Positions 1 through 4,835 of a stretch of DNA of 5,243 nt are shown here, in pieces (the first letter of the stretch is position 1; each line of letters starts with the position of its first letter). The DNA is taken from the NCBI GenBank assembly GCA_007135435.1, contig SLIW01000182.1:1-5243 (forward strand). Direction: 5' to 3'. A program made the translations under genes and the position numbers. Source of the DNA: Natronomonas sp. (GTDB lineage: Archaea > Halobacteriota > Halobacteria > Halobacteriales > Haloarculaceae). The notes beneath the pieces were generated by a model, which saw nothing but the letters and a program-made list of their open reading frames with translations, was not told the DNA's origin and did not search any database.

Positions 1-34
1 GCTTCGGACGTGCACTCATATCCGGTCATATGCC

Positions 35-47
35 CGTCGCAACGACG
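35..47 (-). terminator. possible weak hairpin after the minus-strand operon
   Basis: A perfect 5-bp inverted repeat (CGTCG and CGACG around a 3-base loop) starts 7 bases beyond the stop codon of the small minus-strand gene at 54-263. No T-tract follows it on the minus strand, so a terminator role is weakly supported. It could be chance in GC-rich DNA. Confidence 0.2.
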
Positions 48-53
48 ATAATC

Positions 54-263
54 CTATGGGCTGTATCCCAGGATATTTTTCACCGTCGACGACTTCTCGA
101 GCATGTTCACGACGACGGTCCAGTCTCTGGGTATCGTCTTGCTACTCCCGCCGTCCTCACGCGTGAAGAGAAAGCAAGGGCGATCCTCATCGGCCGACTC
201 AGTCTCCACGGTGTACGCATCACATCGATCGATATCGTACTGTCGGGGAAATCCCATTCCCAC
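54..263 (-). CDS. small acidic hypothetical protein, 69 residues
   Basis: I do not recognise this protein. It is taken as real because it lies on the same strand as the two larger genes, begins 27 bases after the pRiA4b-like gene, has mostly G or C in third codon positions, and has an acidic middle (DIDRCDAYTVETESADEDR, residues about 10-28) typical of haloarchaeal proteins. The C-terminal half (IPRDWTVVVNMLEKSSTV) could form a strand and a helix. There is no signal peptide or membrane segment. The start is GTG at 263, directly preceded by an in-frame TGA; a GGAG lies about 10 bases upstream. ATG at 257 is an alternative start two codons in. The opposite-strand frames over this stretch are rich in Arg and Ser and look like shadows. 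It is probably the third gene of the operon. Two cysteines (residues about 14 and 30) are too few and too far apart to call a metal site. Confidence 0.5.
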   Translation of the reverse strand: MGMGFPRQYDIDRCDAYTVETESADEDRPCFLFTREDGGSSKTIPRDWTVVVNMLEKSSTVKNILGYSP

Positions 264-290
264 TCACATACGATCTCCCGACGATGACGG

Positions 291-1178
291 CTACAACAGG
301 TGGCCGTATCCTTTGTGTTCGAGTTCCGCTACCAGTTCGACGTTCATCGCGTCGACGGTCTCTTCGTCGAACTGCTGTCCCGTCATCGCCCCGGAGATCT
401 CCGCGATCTCGGCGTGCCACTCACGTACGGCGTCCGCGAGCGCCCCGAGGAGTTCCTCCTCCGTCAGGTCTCCTCCATCGACTTCCTCGACGATCTGCCA
501 TCCCGGCTGGAAGTTCTCGATGACGAATCCCGTGTCCTCGAACTGGATCGCGAACCGCTCGCAGACTAACCCGACCCCGGTTTCGAGGCTGAGAAGCGGG
601 ATGACGTGGACGACATCTGCACGAGCTTCCAGTTGACGGAGGTCCGCCACAGGGACGGCGGTTTCGGGGAGGACCGAAGACAGCGGCTCAGGGAGGGACG
701 GGACAGTCTCACCAGTCCCCGACAGATCGTACTGGTCGGCGATCGGCTCACCTTTCTCCTTTACGACCTTCGGCGTTTTGTCACTCGGTTCGTCGCTGAT
801 GATCTCTTTCAAGATGGCATAGAAGCGCCACTCGTCGCCGTAGTCGAAGAGATAGCAGATGCGGTCGTACTGTTCGAGGCCGAGCTGGCGGGTCATCTCG
901 CCGATCGTCACCGCACCCGCGTTCTCGATCCGCTCGTTGCGGAAGACCGTGTCTCCCCCGAGTGACCCCGCGTACTCCTGAGGGCACTGGTATTTCACGG
1001 TGCTGTTCCAGTAGTCCTCGTCGTTTCCAACGAACCAGAGGTGGTCCTGGTCGAGGCCGACTGCGGAGTTGATCGCCGCCTGGAACTCGGCGATCGTCCG
1101 GCCAGCCCCGACGACGATATCCCGCCACAGCGACGTCGGATCGGGATCGAACTTGACGCGGAACCGGTAGGCGGTCAT
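291..1178 (-). CDS. plasmid pRiA4b ORF-3 family protein (295 residues)
   Basis: The N-terminal half matches the pRiA4b ORF-3-like family, sometimes labelled IS1096 passenger TnpR-like. Visible hallmarks are the opening strand YRFRVKF (residues 4-10), LWRDIVV (17-23), the helix TIAEFQAAINSAVGLDQDHLW (28-48), and the diagnostic FDYGDEW (111-117) followed by a strand and PKVVKEKGE (136-144). The family has no established biochemical activity; the TnpR label does not make it a recombinase, and no serine- or tyrosine-recombinase motif is present. Residues 175-295 form an additional acidic C-terminal region I do not recognise, with a helix at about 239-260. Its ATG overlaps the stop of the upstream gene as ATGA, so translation is probably coupled to that gene and no separate promoter is expected. 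No signal peptide or membrane segment, so cytoplasmic. Family assignment is confident; role is unknown. Confidence 0.9.
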   Translation of the reverse strand: MTAYRFRVKFDPDPTSLWRDIVVGAGRTIAEFQAAINSAVGLDQDHLWFVGNDEDYWNSTVKYQCPQEYAGSLGGDTVFRNERIENAGAVTIGEMTRQLGLEQYDRICYLFDYGDEWRFYAILKEIISDEPSDKTPKVVKEKGEPIADQYDLSGTGETVPSLPEPLSSVLPETAVPVADLRQLEARADVVHVIPLLSLETGVGLVCERFAIQFEDTGFVIENFQPGWQIVEEVDGGDLTEEELLGALADAVREWHAEIAEISGAMTGQQFDEETVDAMNVELVAELEHKGYGHLL

Positions 1179-2146
1179 CCCTGCATCTCCGCTCCCGTGC
1201 GGAAACTGGTGAGGTCGTCGATACGCTGTTCGAGGTCTTCGATATCTCGTTGGAGTTGCTCGGCGTCGTCGTCTTCGCTGGCGGGGAGACGGTCCTTCAA
1301 TCCCTGGAGCCGGGATTCCTTCACGTCCTCGTCGACCGCGGCTTTCCGCACGTACTCGCGCTCTTCGATCTCGTAGACGTCCGATTCGGAGAGCGTGGTC
1401 ACCTCGAGTGCCTCGTCGACCTTCGAGCGATCGACGCTCATCACCCGTTCGCGGTCGATACCAACGTCTTCGAGGCGCTTCAGGACCTCTCCGTCGTCCC
1501 TGAGCGTACGGTTACGGCGGGTCGTTCGCTGGACCGAACCATACTGGCCGGAGACCGGTCGGTCGTGGTGCAGGCGGTCGAGGAGGACGTCGGCGACCTC
1601 CTGGCGGACCTCGTCGGCGTCCCGCTGGACGTCCGAAAGCAGCGTGTAGATGTCCACCAGCGCATCCGTGTCCAGGTTCGAGGGGGCGGTGACATCGTGG
1701 CGTTCGAGTGCATCCACGAGGAGAAGAGCATCGGCGTACACGTCCAGTCCCTCGGGTTCGGTCCGGTCTTCGTCGGCTGATCCCTGGTCCACGCCGTGTA
1801 GCTGTGATGCTGTGGGCCCCTCCGTCTCGCTGATGGTGCCTGCATCCTCGTCGATCTCGAACCGTGGATGAACGCTCAACACCGCGGGATACGGTTCAGC
1901 ATCGGGCGGGAGACGATCGAGATCGAATCCGTCGGGGGCATCCTGAATTCGCCGATAGAGGGTTTCGAACTGGTCGCGCTGGAGTGGTCGCGTCTCGTCT
2001 CTGTCTTCGAAGGTGATGATGACGCGCGGTTCCTGGACGTCGGTGATACGGAACCGGTGGTGTGTGAGCGGTGTGGTGAACGTTGTCCCCTCGGGATGCT
2101 CGTCGAGTTCGTCGAGCAGTGTGTGCCAGCTGACGGTGAAGGGCAT
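1175..2146 (-). CDS. hypothetical haloarchaeal protein with C-terminal coiled coil (323 residues)
   Basis: I do not recognise a named family. Three zones can be seen. Residues 1-95 look like a small alpha/beta domain (TTFTTPLTHHRFRITDV, RVIITFEDRD, then the helix RDQFETLYRRIQ). Residues 100-135 are a low-complexity acidic linker. Residues 136-323 are mostly helical: a basic patch QRTTRRNRTLRDD (206-218), then EVLKRLEDVGIDRERVMSVD (220-239), a segment VYEIEEREYVRKAAVDEDVK (257-276), and a heptad-like coiled coil at about 293-313. The basic patch in an otherwise very acidic protein could contact nucleic acid, which is inference. It is first in the operon; its stop overlaps the next ATG by ATGA. 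The ATG at 2146 has a TATA-like box 28 bases upstream and no Shine-Dalgarno, consistent with a leaderless message. Codon use is consistent along the whole length, so the gene is intact. Confidence 0.88.
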   Translation of the reverse strand: MPFTVSWHTLLDELDEHPEGTTFTTPLTHHRFRITDVQEPRVIITFEDRDETRPLQRDQFETLYRRIQDAPDGFDLDRLPPDAEPYPAVLSVHPRFEIDEDAGTISETEGPTASQLHGVDQGSADEDRTEPEGLDVYADALLLVDALERHDVTAPSNLDTDALVDIYTLLSDVQRDADEVRQEVADVLLDRLHHDRPVSGQYGSVQRTTRRNRTLRDDGEVLKRLEDVGIDRERVMSVDRSKVDEALEVTTLSESDVYEIEEREYVRKAAVDEDVKESRLQGLKDRLPASEDDDAEQLQRDIEDLEQRIDDLTSFRTGAEMQG

Positions 2147-2147
2147 A

Positions 2148-2165
2148 TGACGTTGTTGTTCGTCA
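2148..2165. repeat. short inverted repeat between promoter and start codon
   Basis: TGACG and CGTCA flank an 8-base TTGTTGTT spacer. The repeat lies between the TATA-like box at 2171-2182 and the minus-strand ATG at 2146. The position would suit an operator, but a 5-bp arm is short enough to arise by chance. Confidence 0.25.
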
Positions 2166-2170
2166 ACAGG

Positions 2171-2182
2171 ACTAAACCTTGC
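2171..2182 (-). promoter_or_regulatory. probable BRE/TATA promoter for the left operon
   Basis: Read on the minus strand this is GCAAGGTTTAGT, a TATA-like TTTAGT preceded by a purine-rich stretch that could serve as BRE. Its centre is about 28 bases from the ATG at 2146, the spacing expected when an archaeal transcript starts at or next to the start codon. No Shine-Dalgarno is visible before that ATG, which agrees with a leaderless message. Confidence 0.4.
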
Positions 2183-2270
2183 TCACGGAACGGCATTGCA
2201 GGGAGCGATTGAGAATGAAGATGTGGCTGTGGATGGCCATTCTGATGTTGATCTCTCGCGAACTACCGAT

Positions 2271-2630
2271 ATGACTGAGACGTACGCACTCCTGGTTCAA
2301 ATCGAATCACACGAGTACGATGGCGAGTTCTCCCTGGTGGGCGAGGGATTTGGAACCCCAGCAGAAGTGCTGGACCACGTCGCTGCCGATCATCTCCTGC
2401 GGATCTCGAGGGCGTCTCGCATCGAAGAATACCTGCTCGATGTGCTGAAGCACGGCGAGAACGCAAGCGAAGACGAGTACGACGCGATAGACCCGGACGT
2501 CAAATGCTGGATTCACGTCGACGTCCCCTACCGGAGATACGCCTTCGGTGTGGACGATCGTGTCGTCGAGTTCACCGGCGAACCGACCGAAAGCGAAATC
2601 GCGGCGATCGTCGCAGAACTCCAGTCATAG
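2271..2630 (+). CDS. acidic hypothetical protein (119 residues)
   Basis: I do not recognise this protein. It begins with a plausible strand (YALLVQIESHEYDGEFSLVG, residues 5-24), followed by the helix TPAEVLDHVAADHLLRI (29-45), the helix RIEEYLLDVLKHGE (49-62), an acidic stretch, and a strand-rich end (KCWIHVDVPYRRYAFGVDDRV) closing with the helix SEIAAIVAEL. Asp and Glu content and GC-rich third positions fit a real haloarchaeal gene. The frame is open upstream to a TTG at 2196, but those 25 extra residues look non-coding, so ATG at 2271 is chosen. No clear TATA box sits at the leaderless distance from this ATG, so the start is less certain than the frame. It diverges from the left operon and is followed 6 bases after its stop by a hairpin with a T-tract. 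No membrane segment or signal peptide. Confidence 0.72.
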   Translation: MTETYALLVQIESHEYDGEFSLVGEGFGTPAEVLDHVAADHLLRISRASRIEEYLLDVLKHGENASEDEYDAIDPDVKCWIHVDVPYRRYAFGVDDRVVEFTGEPTESEIAAIVAELQS

Positions 2631-2636
2631 ACGGAT

Positions 2637-2652
2637 AGCGCGTACGCTTTTT
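2637..2652 (+). terminator. possible terminator: short hairpin plus T5
   Basis: AGCG and CGCT surround a 4-base loop and run straight into five T residues at 2648-2652. The element starts 6 bases after the stop of the 119-residue plus-strand gene. Archaeal termination depends mainly on the T-tract, so the run of T is the stronger part of the evidence; the 4-bp stem is weak. Confidence 0.4.
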
Positions 2653-2850
2653 GGCGGCGCTGTCCAGTCGATGAAGAGTGCGTCGTTCTGACGGACCCGA
2701 TAACGATCAACTCCCCAGCGACGAAGTCAGTCCAGGCGGCGACCTGTTCGAGATTGGCTTCCGACAGAAAGGGTGAGTTCTCCTCGATGCTCTCCCGCGC
2801 TTGGTACTCATCAGTCGAGGATCACGACCGTGACGCGTCCGGGTGCCTAG

Positions 2851-2952
2851 ACAATACCGAAGAGGGTCTCGTTCATGCTGGCAGAGTACCTCAACGACGT
2901 CTGCGAGCACGAGGCGTCGGAGACCCAGGCTGCGAGGAGTTCGATCGATTAA
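2851..2952 (+). pseudogene. possible gene remnant ending at TAA 2950
   Basis: The frame opens after a TAG at 2848 and ends with TAA at 2950. From an ATG at 2875 it encodes 25 residues (MLAEYLNDVCEHEASETQAA and five more), acidic and with GC-rich third positions like a genuine haloarchaeal coding segment. It could be the tail of a gene whose earlier parts are scattered in other frames upstream, or a very small intact gene. I do not recognise it. Confidence 0.2.
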
Positions 2953-2970
2953 CGATCGAAACGGCGTTTT
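2940..2970 (+). terminator. hairpin with T4, possible terminator
   Basis: A perfect 8-bp stem, TTCGATCG at 2940-2947 and CGATCGAA at 2953-2960 with loop ATTAA, is followed after six bases by TTTT at 2967-2970. It overlaps the TAA at 2950 that ends the coding-like scrap. It may be a terminator for plus-strand transcription towards the convergent primase gene, or a protein-binding palindrome. Confidence 0.3.
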
Positions 2971-3059
2971 GATGGCTGCCATAGTAAACGGATCACCCCA
3001 TGGAGTGGCTACGCAACGAGCTCGAACGAGGTAGATCGCGCCCTATTACCTCCACCGTC

Positions 3060-4208
3060 TCAAACAAGTTCTGAGAACCAACGGAACCAGCGGTGGTCCT
3101 CTTCTTCCGACAGCTGCTGGAGTTCATCCTCCAGTCCACGTCTTCGTTCCCGTTCGCGCGCCAGCTCGCTCGCCAGCGATTCTTTCTCGTCGATGAGCGC
3201 CGCCACGCGCTGTTCCAGTTCGGCGACATCCTCGGTTCGATACCCCTCCCCGAGTGACATTCGGTCGAACAGCCGCGCTGGGTCAGGTCCCTCCGCGGCC
3301 GCATTCGACGACCGCTCCGCTGGATCGTAGAACTCGCTCGAGCCGGCGATGGCCCGATCGATGGTCTTCTCACCGTAGGTGCTCCCATCGGCGAAGTGAA
3401 CCTCGTCCCACTTCTCCCGCATGAGCCCGGAATCGCGGAACAGGCGATCCATCTGCTCGGGGTTTCCACCCGTCCAGAACGCCAGCAACGAACAGAGTGC
3501 CATGTCCGCCTCCGAATGGCTCTCGTACCCCGAGGTGGATCCACGCCAGAGACGGGCGAACTTCTCGCCGTTCGACGCGTCCGTCGCCTTCTGTACGAGT
3601 TCAGCGTCGTCCAGATCTGCTCCGGATTTCGGTGGACGCTCCCGGGGCGTCTCTGCGGATTCGTCGTCTGCATCGATATACGCGGTGTAGACGTCAGCCA
3701 GCGCGTCGGTTCGATCCGCTATTTCGCTCGGCGTTCCGGCAACGTGGTCTCCAGTGACGGTGAAGAACCGCGCGGCGTCGTACATCTCCACGTCTCCGTT
3801 TCGATTCCGATCACCGGGTAGCGATCCTTCCACGAGGATGTGGAATCCGGTTCCCGAGGGGCTGACCTCGGTATACGAATCGAGCCGATCGATGATGTCG
3901 TCCGCCCACGAAGCGGTACTGGCCGTTTCGGGGACTCGACACGAGTCTAGATCCACACCGACGATCGGGTCGTCACTCGTGAACACGAACCCGAGGCCCT
4001 CCACCTCCCCGTTTTTCGCCCACTCACGCGCTTCCTGGAATGTATCCCAGGTATCCGGATCGGTCGTCGATGCAAATTCGCCGTTGTTCGGGTCGATCGG
4101 TACCTTCGTCGCCTTTCCGTTTCGGTCTTCCTCCCGCCAACAGATCCACTGGTCGTATGCGAGTAGCGCTGGTGGAACAGTTTCGAGGGTCGTGCGTTCC
4201 CCGGACAT
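3060..4208 (-). CDS. phage NrS-1 polymerase-like primase-polymerase (AEP plus helix-bundle domain)
   Basis: This is a probable DNA primase-polymerase of the archaeo-eukaryotic primase (AEP) superfamily, like the NrS-1 phage enzyme and its relatives on haloarchaeal elements; such enzymes make primers and extend them. The N-terminal half carries the three AEP signatures: the acidic metal-binding pair in VDLDSC (D86, D88), SPSGTGFH (116-123, H123), and YDAARFFTVTG (143-153, R147). DQWICWREE (19-27) and KVPIDP (35-40) are typical of this subfamily. Residues about 198-295 match the helix-bundle domain (GEKFARLWRGSTSGYESHSE, then a helical run ending GSTYGEKTIDRAI). Residues 325-369 form a charged coiled coil, and the protein ends with an aromatic tail HRWFRWF. 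No helicase domain is present, so unwinding must come from another protein; an XPB-like helicase begins 630 bases away. No zinc motif. The ATG at 4208 has a good TATA-like box about 32 bases upstream and no usable Shine-Dalgarno. Confidence 0.94.
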   Translation of the reverse strand: MSGERTTLETVPPALLAYDQWICWREEDRNGKATKVPIDPNNGEFASTTDPDTWDTFQEAREWAKNGEVEGLGFVFTSDDPIVGVDLDSCRVPETASTASWADDIIDRLDSYTEVSPSGTGFHILVEGSLPGDRNRNGDVEMYDAARFFTVTGDHVAGTPSEIADRTDALADVYTAYIDADDESAETPRERPPKSGADLDDAELVQKATDASNGEKFARLWRGSTSGYESHSEADMALCSLLAFWTGGNPEQMDRLFRDSGLMREKWDEVHFADGSTYGEKTIDRAIAGSSEFYDPAERSSNAAAEGPDPARLFDRMSLGEGYRTEDVAELEQRVAALIDEKESLASELARERERRRGLEDELQQLSEEEDHRWFRWFSELV

Positions 4209-4235
4209 CCTCGTTCGTTTTGGTATTGTGGATAC

Positions 4236-4247
4236 GAAATAAATATT
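4236..4247 (-). promoter_or_regulatory. probable TATA box for the primase gene
   Basis: On the minus strand this reads AATATTTATTTC, the most AT-rich patch in the window. The TTTATT core is centred about 32 bases from the ATG at 4208, which predicts a message with a leader of only a few bases. It lies between the zinc-ribbon gene and the primase gene, so the primase is likely to be transcribed on its own. Confidence 0.5.
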
Positions 4248-4342
4248 GCCGTCCCTGGTTGCGTTCCCCCTGCGCCTGAACCAGTACTCGCCTACCTATT
4301 TGGACCCCCCGGCGGGTATCTCTCCTGGGTGTCTGGGAGTGC

Positions 4343-4468
4343 TCAACTTGCAAGAGTCGTCTTCGCACTGTTGCAGTTTGGGCACCGTCGAAACTCGTAC
4401 GTCCCGTACTGGTTCTCGACCTCGGCATCGAAGGTCCGCGAACACGAGTGGCAATAGTAGTCGGGCAT
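4343..4468 (-). CDS. small zinc-ribbon-type protein (41 residues)
   Basis: A very short gene encodes a protein starting MPDYYCHSCSRTF and containing RRCPNCNS near its end. Two CxxC pairs (C6/C9 and C29/C32) separated by 19 residues form a classic four-cysteine zinc-binding arrangement. Haloarchaea are known to carry many such proteins under 70 residues, most of unknown function; proposed roles include nucleic-acid or protein contacts. The start is ATG at 4468, the only one giving the full first CxxC, and it places aromatic residues just ahead of the first pair as in other zinc ribbons. The stop is TGA at 4343. Codon use is GC-rich in the third position. It lies 134 bases upstream of the primase gene on the same strand and diverges from the broken gene at 4584. 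A longer opposite-direction reading of the region is Arg/Ser-rich and not believable. Family-level call is good; function is unknown. Confidence 0.8.
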   Translation of the reverse strand: MPDYYCHSCSRTFDAEVENQYGTYEFRRCPNCNSAKTTLAS

Positions 4469-4501
4469 GGTCTGGATACACGCACAGGTTCGCCGGTCTC
4501 C

Positions 4502-4516
4502 GGTAAAATCTATACC
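4502..4516. promoter_or_regulatory. AT-rich core of a possible divergent promoter
   Basis: The 15 bases GGTAAAATCTATACC have GGTA/TACC ends and an AT-rich centre, between the divergent zinc-ribbon gene (start 4468) and the broken plus-strand gene (start 4584). On the minus strand the TATAGATTTTA stretch is about 41 bases from the zinc-gene ATG, giving a leader of perhaps 14 bases. An 8-bp palindrome GGTTAACC follows at 4520-4527 and could be a regulator site. Confidence 0.3.
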
Positions 4517-4583
4517 ACGGGTTAACCGCCACTATCCACCGTTCGAGCGGATGACGAGCTGAAATGGGCGTGCGACTCCCCGC

Positions 4584-4756
4584 ATGATCACCGATCGAAC
4601 TGATGGACGTGCTCCCCTGCGTGCACGGGACTACCTGGATGTCAACGGTTGGTTCAAGCCACCCGACGGGCCCGCGATCACGACCTCGACCGTCTCGAAC
4701 GGATCTCCGACGCAATCTACCGGGAGGTAGACGACGACCGTGCGCATTTCCCCTGA
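4584..4756 (+). pseudogene. short acidic gene apparently split by a one-base frameshift
   Basis: From ATG 4584 the frame reads convincingly to about 4673 (for example RARDYLDVNGWFKPPDGP, residues 13-30), then turns into Thr/Ser-rich nonsense and stops at TAG 4728. Exactly there another frame takes over with strongly coding-like sequence, RDHDLDRLERISDAIYREV, ending HFP and TGA at 4754. Joining the two at GGGCCCGCG restores a 57-residue acidic protein with helical C-terminal half. One missing C in the CCC run would explain it (ancestral CCCC), so this is either a true mutation, a sequencing error in a homopolymer, or a -1 frameshift. I do not recognise the protein. The first ATG after an in-frame TGA at 4560 is used as start. 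The gene lies 79 bases upstream of the XPB-like helicase on the same strand and may once have been its operon partner. Confidence 0.5.
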
Positions 4757-4803
4757 CCGTTACCGCGGAAACCAGTCGCCACGGAGTGGTTCCACCAGTA
4801 CCG

Positions 4804-4814
4804 CTTATCCCTAT
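4804..4814 (+). promoter_or_regulatory. weak candidate promoter for the helicase gene
   Basis: CTTATCCCTAT is centred about 28 bases upstream of the chosen helicase ATG at 4836, the distance expected for a leaderless archaeal transcript, in otherwise GC-rich surroundings. The match to a TATA box is poor, so this rests mostly on position. Confidence 0.22.
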
Positions 4815-4835
4815 CCGGACCGTGATCCCGATCGA

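Larger units (their letters stand above)
2653..3059. other. intergenic stretch without a convincing intact gene
   Basis: About 400 bases lie between the plus-strand unknown gene and the 3' end of the primase gene. No intact frame here has the composition of the neighbouring genes; the longest ones on both strands are rich in Arg, Ser and Pro. Short coding-like scraps occur on the plus strand in three different frames: one ending in DLFEIGFRQKG with a TGA at 2774, one around 2777-2850, and one from 2851 to the TAA at 2950. This pattern would suit a decayed gene but could be chance. The stretch also contains a hairpin at 2940-2960. Confidence 0.4.

Noticed and set aside
1..29. Possible start of another minus-strand gene (ATG at 29 or 19) running off the left edge
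   Set aside because: Fewer than ten codons are visible, so neither frame nor product can be judged.
103..636. Long plus-strand open frame (177 residues) opposite the pRiA4b-like gene
   Set aside because: Ser/Arg/Pro-rich and without domains; it is the antisense shadow of a well-supported minus-strand gene.
291..1178. Reading the pRiA4b-like gene as a transposon resolvase because of the TnpR label used for relatives
   Set aside because: No recombinase catalytic motif and no insertion-sequence ends or target duplications are visible around it.
2707..2982. Minus-strand frame of 91 residues in the gap before the primase
   Set aside because: Composition is basic (many Arg) and unlike the neighbours; no motif, and its start region has no promoter-like sequence.
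2994..3007. Near-palindrome CACCCCATGGAGTG
   Set aside because: Imperfect and short, with no T-tract or neighbouring promoter; most likely chance.
3000..3074. Plus-strand 24-residue frame starting MEWLRNELERG
   Set aside because: It begins in a coding-like way but is very short, becomes unremarkable after ten residues and overlaps the 3' end of the primase gene.
4731..4835. N-terminal extension of the helicase from GTG 4740
   Set aside because: The extra residues are Arg/Ser/Pro-rich and non-coding in character, while ATG 4836 gives the usual family N-terminus.
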